Shown piece after piece: positions 32,866 to 45,600 of a DNA stretch of 64,000 nt. Both the position numbers and the translations under genes were made by a program. The stretch is taken from positions 287,963,078 to 288,027,077 of the forward strand of contig NC_133660.1 in the NCBI RefSeq assembly GCF_037893015.1. The letters are read 5' to 3'. This DNA is from Macrotis lagotis (taxonomy: Eukaryota > Chordata > Mammalia > Peramelemorphia > Peramelidae). How positions within the stretch are numbered: position 1 is the first letter of the stretch; every line of letters starts with the position of its first letter. The notes under the pieces were generated by a model. That model saw nothing but the letters and a program-made list of their open reading frames with translations, was not told the DNA's origin and did not search any database.

Positions 32866-33385
32866 TTAATTTTGTATTAAAAATTACTTGATATTTTAGT
32901 TTTTCCAGTTACATATAAAAATTCTCATATTCATTTTTAAAACTTTGAGTTCCAAATTCTCCCTTCCTCCCTCTTCCCCCACATTGAGAAAGCAAGCAAT
33001 TTGATATAGGTTAAAAATGTGTTGTCACAGGGGTGACCAGGTGGTGCAGTGGATAGAGCACCAGCCCTGGAGTCAGGAGTACCTGAATTCAAATCCGGCC
33101 TCAGACACTCAATTATCTAGTTGTGAAGCCTTGGACAAGTCACTTAACCCCATTTGCCTTAGGGGAAAAAACCCTAAAAAAAATGTGTTGTCATGCAAAG
33201 CATTTCTATAGTAGTCATTCTGTGAAAAAAAAACATAGACCCCTCCCTCTAAAAAAACCTCAAGAAAAATAAAGTTAAAAAAGTATACTTCAGTCTATAT
33301 CCAGACACCATCATCTCTTTCTCTGAGAATGGGAGGCATTCTCCACAAGTCCTTCAGTTGTCTTTCAGCCTGAATCTTTATGGTA
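32866..33385 (-). mobile_element. L1 3' UTR fragment, interrupted by a SINE
   Basis: Contains 'tttttccagttacatataaa', 'gagttccaaattctcccttc' and 'ctctgagaatgggaggcatt', the reverse strand of the marsupial L1 3' end. The SINE at 33027-33182 is inserted in it. Confidence 0.72.
33027..33182 (+). mobile_element. Marsupial tRNA-derived SINE inserted in an L1 relic
   Basis: Starts 'ggggtgaccaggtggtgcag' and ends with an A-rich tail. The L1 words 'aaaatgtgttgtca' occur on both sides (near 33014 and 33181), so they form the target-site duplication. Confidence 0.9.
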
Positions 33386-33736
33386 TCCTTTGGTATGTTC
33401 CCTAATAGAATGGAAGTTCCTTGAGGGTGTGGGCTGTATCATTGCTATCTATCTATCCCCATCTCCTAGTTCAATGACTTGTGCAGAGTAAGAAACTGAA
33501 TTATTCTGAAACTAGGACAGTCAGTCAATGGAGAGACTGGAGAGAAATAAAAGTGAAAGATCTGATGGATATGGAAAATAATGGGGCCAAAGGCATCAAT
33601 TGAAAAGTAAGTTTTGGGAAGGAGGAGGTCTGCTTAATTCCCTAAGAACATGGAAGGAATGAATACAATATAGATTTTAAAATGTGGTATGGAGTAGCTC
33701 TTATCTGATAACCTCACTTATCTGAGGAAAATATTG

Positions 33737-33935
33737 TGTCATTTCAGTCATCTCCAACTCTCCATGACTCCATTTGGGGTTTTCTTGTCAAAGAGACTGG
33801 TGGACTTGTCAATTTCTTCAGCTGATTTTACAGATGAAATTGAGGCAAACAAGATTTAAGTGATTTGCCATCTTTATGTTCAAATCTGACCTTTTCTGAC
33901 TCTAAGCCCAGTTCTCTTAACTACCCACTATTCTT
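33737..33935 (-). mobile_element. MAR1-type SINE
   Basis: Contains 'gtcatttcagtcatctccaa', 'ccatttggggttttcttgtc' and 'ttttacagatgaaattgagg', the reverse form of marsupial MAR1. Confidence 0.78.
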
Positions 33936-35039
33936 TTAGGAGAGAACTAAGATGACCATAATGTTGGGGATTTGAAGGAAAAGAGATTTGGATCAGAAGC
34001 TGTGTCGATCCTGCACAAATTTTAACTTTCTTTCCCTTTTACCTGAGAAAGGAGTATTTTGCTGGTCCTTTATTAAGTTTGATCTCCATGCTTCTTCACC
34101 CTCAGACCTTCAAATTCTAGTTCCTTTACAGGCTTATGCTTTAAGATTACCTTATTTCCTTAACACTCTCCCCCAGTCAGATCAATGACTTTCCCCAAAG
34201 CAACCTCGTGTTCTCTATTTGAGTGTGCTTCCTTTTCCCCACCAGAGCAGATTGGATCCTCTGAGGATATGGGTGGTTTTGGCTATGTATCCCTGTGCCT
34301 ACATAGTTTTAGATATAGAGAAGATATTTAATAAATGCTCTTGGATTAAAGTGATGTCTTGACACTTAAAATTGCAAAGGGAGAATTGAAAGACAGTTTG
34401 AGACAAAAGATGTTTTTGCAAAAGTAATTGTTCAAAATCAGATATTCATTCCAGGGGAGCTGGGAACAGGCGGAAGACTGCAGAGTTGTTAGAAGCACTC
34501 AGGAAAAGGAAAAACATTCTTCCCAATACCAAGGAGCCTGGTTTGACTTTGTTTCATTTTCCTCTATGTGTGTTACTTATAGGTTTTCCTCTCTGAAGGG
34601 CTAATTTCCTTGGACAGCTCAGGTGACCCTTTAACTTTTCAGACTGACTTTTATGCTGGCCCATTTCTGGTGCTTGGGGATTTGAAAGCAGGGAAAAAAA
34701 ACACTGATGGTTTAAAAACCTACCAGAATACCAGAACCCTCTTCTATATCCTCTTCTGATCCCATTCCTTATTGAGGTCATCTCTATAAACAATTGAGTA
34801 AGACTACTTTCCTTTCTCTATTACTAGGGTTGACTTCATCACAGGAAGGGCCCCAGCCCAATCTCATCACTTCGATAACATTGCCCAAGTTTTGCATTCA
34901 TTGGAACTTGGACCAACAAAAGAAAAATGTGACCCAGTTCCCTCGGCAGGGGGGGTCTCCTTGTCCTTTATCTTTTGCTTTAAACATTTTCACCTAATCA
35001 CTAAAACTAGATACTGCAGTGAATGACATCAGACTGAAG

Positions 35040-35560
35040 TGATTGAAATATTTCTATGCTGTGACTAGGTGTTAGAGGAACTCGAGTGTATTCTATCTAT
35101 AAACTTGGTCCAGAGGAAGTGGGGGGGGAACTTTAGCAGATAGTCTCAATGACCTTGAATTGGGAAAAAAAACTATGTCCTAAGGATTCTCTCCTTGACC
35201 TTGACCTTGACCACGCTGGCCTTGGTAAGACTTCTCTCTTTGAACTTGGGCTGGAGAAAGTGAGACCTCAGAATTCTCTTGGGTGAACTTGGGTCAGAAG
35301 GTGGTAGAACTTCATTTCATTCTTTTAACAATCTTGAAACAGCAAAAGAGGGAACACAGCTGCATCTTCTTGTTGAAATGACCTGGAGAAAGGTGACTTA
35401 GAATGGATTCTTGGCGTGAACTTCTGTTGTTGAAAGGGGAGATTTTTGTAAATTCTCCAAGTTAATTTAATTTGTAGAGAGAGACTTTCTCTGGGTTCTT
35501 CCTCTAATTTAGGGGGAAGTTAAAGAGAAAGGGGAAAGAGAAGAATGAGACAAGGGAAGA
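35040..35560 (-). pseudogene. Short decayed tail repeats of gene B
   Basis: Plus-strand landmarks such as 'tgaacttgggctggagaaag' and 'tgaacttgggtcagaaggt' recur at about 50-60 bp. They resemble the short units at 5170-5740 downstream of gene A ('cttgggcctgagaaagaggg'). This suggests that the ancestral gene already had a short repeat tail before duplication, and that only gene A expanded it. Homology is judged by eye and is weak. Confidence 0.45.
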
Positions 35561-35623
35561 AGAGAGGGAGAAGTATGAAAGGGAGGGGAAAGTGGGCTCT
35601 AGGGCTTCTTATAGCTCTTAGCT

Positions 35624-35764
35624 TTAATAAGTATAATTTCCAGTTAAGGAGAGAGAGAGGTCCTTCTCATTTTGACCAACAGGGTTTGCCTGAATCTGGA
35701 ACTGGAATCTTTCCTCTTCATGATGTCCAAGTTCTTTGCCTTCAGAAGGCAAGAAAAACACTAC
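35624..35764 (-). CDS. MS4A14-like gene B, short last exon
   Basis: After a TTTTATAG acceptor the frame reads VVFFLPSEGKELGHHEEE, RFQFQIQANPVGQNEKD, then SLSLTGNYTY and TAA at 35626-35624. In the frame shifted by two bases after the CT run (35649-35659) the sequence continues LNWKLYLLKLRAIRSPRAHF to about 35520, which matches the TFFKLKALGSP region of gene A. A two-base CT slip is therefore the likely cause of early termination. Confidence 0.72.
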   Translation of the reverse strand, partial: VVFFLPSEGKELGHHEEERFQFQIQANPVGQNEKDLSLSLTGNYTY

Positions 35765-38700
35765 CTATAAAACAAACAGGACCCATTAAATTCACCACAG
35801 TCCTTGTATCATCTTTCTTCCCACTGTTTCTCATTTGAGCTTCCTGCGTCTTTCCAGTGATTGCTAAGTATCTCTACATCCTCCCTGCCTTCTAATCAGT
35901 AGCCTCAGGAGGATGATGGTGGGGTATAGGGTTAGAGAACCTATATATTGATTTTAATATTCCACTTACTATTGGTGGAACCTCCTCACTGCTCTGGGCC
36001 TCCCCTTTATTGCCTGTGGCATAAGATGACAGTGGGAGAATTGAGTGTCTCCAAGATCCCTTTCAATGCTTAATGACCTGATGATTTTCCATTCTTTCTC
36101 TTAAATGCATGATGTTACTAACCACCTTTCCCATTTCAGACATCTTATCTATATTATTAACTTAATCAGGAGTATAATGGGGGCATTTATTAAGTGATCA
36201 CTATGTCCCAAAACTGAGCTACCTGATGAGCATAGAAATACAAGACCCTTTAAAGAGGGTATTATTATACTCTAGTTGGACCTGAGTCATCTGTAAGAGA
36301 AAGCTGAATATTATATAACCATGTCTATCTCACTCAGGCTCAGAGAAATCCCCAAGTTGAAAGTGTCATCAGAGGACATTTAACCCACCTTGTACCTGAC
36401 TATCTTCTCCAACATAGGCAATAGGCAGCTAGATGCCACAATGGATGGAGCTCTGGACTTGAATTCAGGAAGACCTGAGTTCAAATGTGGCCTCTTGTAT
36501 TCACTAGATACCTGGACAAGTCACTTAACCTCTGAGTGCATCAGTTTCCTAAACTGTAAAATGGGGTTGATAATAGCCCCCAGCACATAGGAGGCACCTT
36601 ATAAATGGTTGCTCCTCTTCTCTCCTCCCTGAGATCTCACAGGAAATAGAGTTTAGATTGAATTGAACGTCAGAGCATCTGTTATCAAATTCTGACTTGT
36701 GTGACCTTGGGCACCATCAAGGCCCATTGTTCCCTCTTCTGGAAGGAAAGGGTCCCAACACTGAGCTAGATGAACTCTCAAGTCTCTTTGAGGACTCATC
36801 TCTTCTGATAACATGTGTTACTATATATATGCTCTAACATTTGTCTTTTGGCACAAGGAAAAACAGACCCAACCAAACTTCTCTTTCATGGGACCCCTGC
36901 CAGTACTTAAATCAATCCTTACTAAACTATGGTGGGCAGACTGGAACACATTATTCTAGAGAAAAGCCTCAGGAAGGGATGTGATCACTGTTCTATGAAA
37001 AAGGAACAAGGTTGGTTCTGTGGGGTCCCCCCACCCCGGTCAGGATAAGAACTTGGAACAATGTTGCAATGATAGAAGTTGCCAAGGACCAATTTAGGCT
37101 TGGCATCTGGAAAATCTTCCTCATAGCTGTCTAGAAATGGTGGGAGAGATGATGCCTTTGATGGGACCCTCCTGAAGGAAGATCTTCAGGCATGGTTTCT
37201 TGACCACTAGTCAGGAATGAAGGTATGGGGGTTCTAGTTCAAATGAAGATGGGAGCACTTGTTCTACACTCAAATTCTGTAACACCAGGTGTCCTGCTGC
37301 CCTGCCCTACTGTCAATATATTGCTGGAGGACTATATATGTGGTTGAAAAAATGGGTAGGAAGTGGAACATACAAGGGAGGTTTTAACCATTGGGATGGG
37401 TTGGAGAAGTTGGGATCCTATCTTCCTCATTGGACATGCTCCTATTGCTTACCCCTTCTGATCTATCTAGAGCCAGATCATGTCACATTCTAGATGGCCC
37501 TAGTGTGGATAGACTATTTGATATGGTGTCATGAAGATGGAGCTAGAATTTAACCCCAGATACTTATCTGTGTGGCCCTGGGCACGTCATGCCTAATCTC
37601 TCTTTATCTCAGTAGCCTCCACTTAATGGTACCTCCCAGGGTTGATTTGAAGAACAAATAAGATCATATTTATAAAATACTTATCAGAGTGCCTGGTCAT
37701 GATGAGATACAAAGCACTATAAAAATGTTATCTATGATGATGATGATGATGATGGTGATGTCAATGAGGAGGATAAAGATGATGATGAGGATGAGGATAA
37801 TGAATTCCTAAAACTAGTCATCACTCATGAGAATCACAACAGCACAACTTTGAGCTTCTCTTTCTCCCACCTCTTCGGCATTTCTCCATATCAAATTGGT
37901 CTTAAAAGCTAAGACCGTCACAGTGATGCACAATTCAGCAATTGTGAGGAAAAGTATCAGAGCCAACAGTCCCTATGGAACAAAATAAAGAACAGAGAAT
38001 TAATAGTCAAGAAGGAAGAGGGCTTCCTTAGAGTTGCCAGATTAGAGTCGTGTCCAAAATAAAGCAGACATTAGAGAATTTTATGGGGTAACCCCATACT
38101 GTCTGGGCCACTTTGACCTTCCTTTTTGTATTGCCTCTAAGACAGATTTAAGTAATTCCCCACAGTTTAAGGGTTCAGATCTAACTCTCCAAATAGATTT
38201 AAGATGCCTTGGTGACTGGGTACTTGGTTTCTCAACACCCTGCAGCTTCACTGTGTTTTGTAGGCATACCCTGCATGTTCTGGTGCTGGACTCTCTTAAC
38301 TCCCCATCAACCTAGCTTTGGAAAAGGGAGGGCTTGAATGGTAGCAGCCCCCGGTCTGATGCAGAAGTCTTTCTTGAAGTAGCACATCGAATCAAGAAGG
38401 TGTGTTTATGGAGAAGAGTTAGTAGACCAAAGACACCTGAACTTGAAGAATCTGTCAGCAAAAGACTCAGAGAGGATAAGAATCACAAAACAGTAACAAT
38501 CACCATGATTTCTTCATCTGCAGTGTAAGAATGCTAGCTCTCTGATCAGAGAATATGGATTCAGATTCTCCCTCTGACACCAATTTCTGAATGAGCTTAG
38601 CCAAGCCCCTGAAGTTCTAGGGACCTGTTTTCTTAATGTCAAATGAAGAGGAGGCTGGTTGAGAGACCCCCTGAGGTCCTTCTAGTTCTCTCTCATTCTG

Positions 38701-41700
38701 TCATTCAATGGTCTAGTCACTGGAATATGCCTATACTTTGCAATGATGTGCTAAGATTCTCCCCCCACCCCAGATCTCTATATTATCCTACTGGGGTTAT
38801 TTTCTGACATATGCCAGAATGAAGATGGGGATTCCTGAATGCATTGACCCTGGGTTTGAATTTCACCATTGACTCTCCTTCCCTGTGGCATATGGGATCT
38901 TTCTGAACTTCAGTTTTCTCATCTGTAGAAAGAAGGGTTAATAACAGTTTTTACCTCAGGATCTACCTATTGTCAGGATCAATTGAGATACAACCTAGCA
39001 AATACTTGGAAAATCTAAAAGCCCTAATTCTATTAGCATAATGGCTAATATTTCAAAGAGCCTCCAGTTCAGGCCTCTTTGGGTACACTGGCTCTTGTAG
39101 ACCTTTCAGACCAAGGCACCAAAGCATGTATTGAGGAAAGTTCTTCTACCCTTGCTGATGATTATGGATATGACTCAAATTCCCCTTCTTGTCTTTACTG
39201 ATTCACTGACTCTGCAAGTCTTTACTTTATCCAAATAATTTTGAAACCATTTTTTTCCCCCTTTGGATGTCATAAAAGAATATGTTGGGCAAGCTTGCTA
39301 TTTCCTTTTTGGAACAACACTTCTCTTTCCATATTGCAAGCTGACTTCTCTTAGGATTTATCAACTCACTCCAAATTCTGGTATTTCAGTATTTGGGGAA
39401 GTTCTATTTTTTACCTCATCTGAACCATTCAGGAATTAATAGATTTTGATCATAGATTCAGATTTTATTAATGTTTTCTTTTCAGTTTTTACTTTCTTAA
39501 ACCTGCATTGTTATCTATTACTATTGGTGCTGCGTTCTTTGCCAGAGGAGTATAAAAACAACCACAAAAGAATTTGCAATTATCAGAGAAGATACCACTT
39601 TTCTATTTTAGCATATCCTCTAACTATACAAAATAAATGCAAGTTAAATGGTGGGGGAGGCTAGTGACTTTTATCCATTGTTCTGATTCTGCCTCATGCA
39701 GTGAGGCTGAAGTGTGTTCCTGATGGACAAATAGTGTTTGACTTCTTTTCTGAGGTTCCGCTGTTCCTCACCTCCCACCAGCACATTTTTGCCCCATGTC
39801 TTTGAGTGCAACAGAGTGAAAAGTTTAGGCTTGGTGTCAGAAGACCTGGATGTGGAACTTCATTCTTGAGACATCTTCAGGGGCCCTTCCACCTCTAAGA
39901 ATTAGACTTTCTGGCCAATGGTAACATTTTAACAATCTGTTAGAATATTTTGGTTAAGATGCCATTGACAGATGGTTCTACATGTTGACAATTCACACCT
40001 TCCTTTTCTGTCATGGAATCCCAGTGCTATTTACCACCTAAGGCCTTCCTGATCACATCCTATCCTCCAAACACGCAGCTCAGCTATTTAGCCCTCTTTC
40101 CAACTTTTAAGGTCTTCTTGACTTTTTCTTCCAAGAGAATGAAAAACTCATTCAGTTAGGAATTGTATCATTTTTTCATTTATATTTCCAGCCTAATGTT
40201 TGTCCTTCATTTTTGAAGAAGACCATGACATCAGGGAGGTGATATCATGACAAGCACATGAATAGGATTTGAGTGTGTGGGGGGGGACTGTGCCAAGTCA
40301 CCAGTCTTACCTTCTCCTCCAGAGCATCTGGGACCAGTGGACTGGATATGAATCAGGATAACTGGAGATGGTCCAGATGTGAGGCAATCAAGGTTAAGTG
40401 ACTTGCCCAAAGTCAGACAGCCAGTAAGTGGCAGGTGTCTGAGACTGGATTCAAACTTCTGACCTCCTGAATCCAAGGTCATTGCTGTATCCACTGCACC
40501 ACCTAACTGCCTTTCCACCCTAGCCTATTGAGAGGGGTTTGACCTGTGATTTCATTGGAATAGGAAATTTCCAGCCTTCTCACACAATGAAGATCAGCTC
40601 TGTCTCTACAGTGGGAACCCTGGAGGTCTGGTGAGAGGGGGTGACTTGGCCAAGGCCACATGATGAAGTGTGTATCAGAGAAAGATTTGAACCCAGGTCT
40701 TTCTGGCTTCAGAGTCAACTGTCTACCACACCACACTCTATCCCCACAGTTGCCAAATGAAATCAGAATAAAATCCCAACTTCCAGGGATTGAATGAATG
40801 AATCCTTACTATTCCATGGAATCAGTCTAGCCCTGTGGGACTTTGATATCCAGGACAGAACCACTTACTAGAAATAGTGTTCTCCCAATAGAACATATGC
40901 CCGACTTGATAGGAATCCGGCAATGGAAATAATTGTCTTCATGGAAGGTGTAAAGAATCATAGCAATCCCTCCTGCTGCCACCACGGTGCTCACCACGCC
41001 CACATAGAGACTTATGCGCATCTGGAAGAGAGGAAGCCTTCAGCACATAGCCCTCAGTTTCCCACCCCATACCATCTGGAAAGACATCAGAGACCCTGTG
41101 GTGACTGGGCCCTGATCAGGCAGAGATGGCAAAGAGTCCAGTGGCTCCCAGGAGGAGATGGAAATCAAAGTAGGAGGGGTGGATGAGGATGATTGAGGAA
41201 GAAATTCCAGAGTGGTTCAAAAGAGAAATAAAACCATGCTTAAAGAAACTAGGAATGCCTCGAAGTCAGAAATAAGCATTAACAAAGCAAAATTAAAAGG
41301 TCAATTTGGAAGATTGGTACACTTTGAACCAAATGAGACTTTCAGCAAAAATAAGGACAAAGAAGAGTGATTTTGTTTTGTTTTACAAATTTGTATTGGA
41401 GGAAAGTGTTAGGCCAAATAATGAATAATAATAAGGAAAGAGTTAGAAGAAACTCAGATGAGATGGGACTATGAGAATTTAAAAGGACAGACTTGCTCCA
41501 TTATGATGTAACTTTTTAATTCATTGCCAAAGAGAATATCCTTTGAACTGGGAAAGACTCATATATGACTAATAGGCTGTTGATACAATTGATAATGAGA
41601 TTGAGAGTCCCTGACTTTACAAAATTCCAAGTTATCTAACTCAGATGAATCTCCTCCTATGTTACTGAAAGAGTTGACAGATGTTGCCAAGTGACCCTTA

Positions 41701-42580
41701 CAGAGTTTTGAAAGATTATAATCAACAGGAAGCTACAGGTTGGAAGAAGGGGGGAATTAGTGCCTCTATGAAAAAGAGGAGGGTAAAGAATAGAGTCTTC
41801 AAACTGGAATTCAGTGAACTTGACATTGATTCCTGACAGAATTCAAGAACATAATATTGAAATGATTGCATAACCCTAGAAAAGTCAATTTTGATCACTA
41901 AAAGTTGGCCTCATATTATTAGAGTGATATTAGGACAATCTTATTCCCCCCTCCACTCTCACCTATCTAACTTTTTTAAACATGGTTACTCAATTAGTAG
42001 AACAAGAGAATTATGTAGATAGGCTTTAACTTGCTTTTAGCAAAGCATTTGAGAAAATTTTTCATATGGTCCTTGTAGAAAAGGTGGACCAGCTGATGGT
42101 GTAATTCATTGAATTCAGAACTGGTGGGATGGCTACAGATACAGTCATCATTATTCATTTGATGTCAACTTGGAAATTGATATCCATTGAAGAATCTGAG
42201 AGATTTAGACTTTTCCCTCTATTTAATGTGTTTATTATTATCTTGGATGAAAATATGGATATGTTTGGTAAATGATTCAACTCTCGAATGAAGAGCTAAA
42301 ATATCAGATAGCAGAGTCAGGATTAAATAGGATATTTAAAGTCTAGAACAAATATCCTGAATAGACTATGATGTTATGTAGGAATAGAATCTGGACTTGT
42401 GATTCCATTGATAGAGGGAACTCATGTGAGGTGACCCCCTCTACAAATGCAGTTGGCATCTTCTCTGTAACTAACAGTTATAGAGATTACTGAGGTGAGT
42501 AACTCGATCAAGGTCACACATCTAGTTTACATCAAAGATGGATTTTGAACTGAGGATTTGAGATCAGCTCTCTATCCATT

Positions 42581-42635
<55 letters not shown>

Positions 42636-45600
42636 ATCTTCGTGATCAACCACAAAGACTTACACAGAGGTTCAAAGAATTATCATGGCAATTATAAGAT
42701 CAGATGACTGAAAAAACAAATATTCTGAAGCAGCCCTGAGGGTTTTAGTGATAGCTCCCTCTACCCTGTCTGGTCTGACCCTTTCTGGAAGATTGTTCAG
42801 TGAGATGAGACCATTTAGGAAGGCCATTGGGAGGAAAGCCATCATGACGAAAGCCCTCCTTTCATGCCATGTGAAAATTATTTGAAGAAACTCTGTTAAA
42901 ACTACAGAGGTTCACCAAAGGGGTCTTCAAGTCTGTGACTGGTTGTTGGCTCATGTAGAAGTTTGGTGGGAGTATACCTAGTCCCAGAGGATAGAATTAG
43001 GACCAGAAGAAAATGAGGGGTTAGAGTCAAGTGGAACAGAGGTAGATTAGTTTGATGTTAAGGAAAACATCTTAATAATTAGAAGTAACCAGATTCCTTC
43101 TCCTTGGAGATCTTCAAACAAAGACTGAATGACCACATTTTTTGCCATTTGCCAAAAAATATAGTAAGAATGGGTTGGATGGTAGCATAGCCAGGTGGCT
43201 CAGCATATAGAACACTAAACCTGGACTCAGGAAGACCCTAGTTAAAATCTAGCCTCAGATACTTTGTAACTTTGTGCATCACTGAATCTTTCTGTTCTTG
43301 AAGAATGTAACAGCATCTATTTCCTAGGTTCAAGAGAAATTATATTTGCAGAGTGCTTTACAAAACTTAAATAAATGCTATTATTATTTTTAATTATTAT
43401 GATTGTATGGGTATTGGGGTCTCTTCCAATATTGGGAGTTCATGATTCTGGTTCTGTACTATCATCTCTATCTTTTTTTTCTTTGAAAGACAATGGGTTA
43501 AGTGACTTGCCCAAGGTCACACAATTAGGTAATTATTAAGTATCTGAGGTCAAATTTGAACTCAGGTCCTCCTGACTCCAGGGCTGGTGCTCTATCCACT
43601 GCACTGCCTAGCTTCCCCCTCATTTTCCCTTCTGAGAATTTTTCAGGGGAATTTTGGTATTTCAAACTCACCCCAGCAGTGCTATATAATAACATAGGGA
43701 GTTGACGCCTTAACAAATAGAAATTGTGATTTCTATTTAGACAGGCTATGGAAAATCACTATAGGCCTACTGATTTCTGAAAGCATTTAAACAGGAGTGA
43801 TTAAATTACATGAAAATTTTTGAAATGTCAAGAGGATATTCTTACCCAGCGAGGATATCTTACTTCATTAAGAATTGTGAAGTATCCTGTAATAATGTAC
43901 TGTTGAGAGAATACATTGGTTAGTGGATCTAAGTAGATCTTGAAGCTTATATTTTAAAAAAGATTTGTTGACTGACTGACATCCCCTCCTTGACCAGTCA
44001 CCATAGCTAATCTGATGCTAATATGATGCAGATAGCTTCTCTATGGAGATATCAAACTTCAACCCTGAGGAATTGACCCACCATTCCTTCCTTCCCTTTT
44101 CACTATCTTCAATAATTAAGCCTCCTAAGGCTAGGTTCTTCAGATTGACAAGAATCTTCTCTCATTGAGAGTGCAATGGAAATTAAAACAAACAGGCACC
44201 TCTCAGGGAAATTGGTAACCTTTTTCACAGAAGTCCACAACTTCATGCTCCCTCCTCTGGGAGAAGAGGAACTGGGCCCACCCCCTCTGACAACCAAATG
44301 AGAGCCTTCAATCACAGAAGGTTTCTGTCATTAGTAGAGGTTTCAGGGAGATTGCTGCTATGCTGACAGGTAAATGCCCATAGTTTGGCAAGGTGAGACC
44401 AACCTCCAGGGTCATGGCAGTAGAATGACTGAGGTCTGATTACTGATGTACTGGTTCATGGATGCTATGGGGATATGCCTGCTCATCCCTGGTCATCTTT
44501 AGCCCCAGCTTCTCATGTGTACTCTATGGGTGGCTCATGAAAACTGCTGGGAGCTTCTGAATGAATCCTCTATTTTGTCTCTATATTGTTGACTATACTC
44601 ACACATGCTCCTGCCCAGAATGGATACCCTGTGACAAAGATAATAGGAAACTTCCTTTGAAGGCGGAGTCTGTTGATACTGCTCCATAAAATGTACCCCA
44701 TTACAGTGATAAGAACACCCAATAAAATCTGGAAAACCTGAATTAAGAGAAATAGATCATGTTGAGAAATTTGGTTTAGAATTTAGCCTAATTTAGAAAT
44801 TCAGCCTAATCTTTCTTTGAGAGTTCAGAAAGGGCTCTCCTGGCACAGGGAAAGGGGAGGATGCTGAATATTCTTGGTTATTTTCAGATTATAAGATGAT
44901 TCTCTCCTTTCCATCTAGGACTGTTTGATTGTGAGCTCTTTGAAGGCAGGGCCTGACTTTTGGTCCTGAGGTCAGTTCAGGGCCTGACTTTTGGTCCTGA
45001 GGCCAGCTCTACTCCCCCTTTTACTTTTAGGTTTTGTCTCAGACTATCCTTTGGGTGATTATGATTCTTATAGAATTACGTTCACCTATGTCAAGGGAGG
45101 ATAGATCTGGGAAGACTTGGCCCTAACTGTGACTCAGAACTGCACTGGTGAAAATTCTTTCTGAGATCAGTAAGGCAACTAAGTTACAAAATTCTGAGAG
45201 GAAGGAGGAGGAGGAGGAAATAGAGAAATATCATATATAAGTATTTGCATTCATCAATGAGGATTAATAATTACCTATTGTGGGAAAAGCTTTGTTGGGG
45301 AGAGGGGATACAAAATGGAGATAGATAAGGTTCCTACAGTTGGGTGAGAGTTCTTATGTAATGTTTGTTTTGAAAACATGAATTTGTTCTAACATGATTA
45401 ACAGAGAACAATTAAGGCAAAGTTAGAATTTGTTTTGCTAATATGCAACCAACCCAAAGACTTACCATCTCTTGTTAAGTGCATTAGGACAATTCAGACC
45501 AAATATATAAACTTTTTCCTGCTTTATCCTGTTTAAAATATGAATCTAGAAAGTTGATCAACCTTGGAATTATGTGCCTGTCATTGGGGCAGAGTGACTC

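Larger units (their letters stand above)
30581..35039. other. Intergenic region between gene A and gene B
   Basis: This holds the presumed 5' end and promoter of gene A, which I cannot place, and then SINE, L1, CR1/L3 and MAR1 fragments. A stretch at 30685-30800 ('gagtcataagagccatgg', 'cttgggagggacctc') resembles 46340-46440 upstream of gene B. Stretches 33940-35040 show nothing recognisable. Confidence 0.55.
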
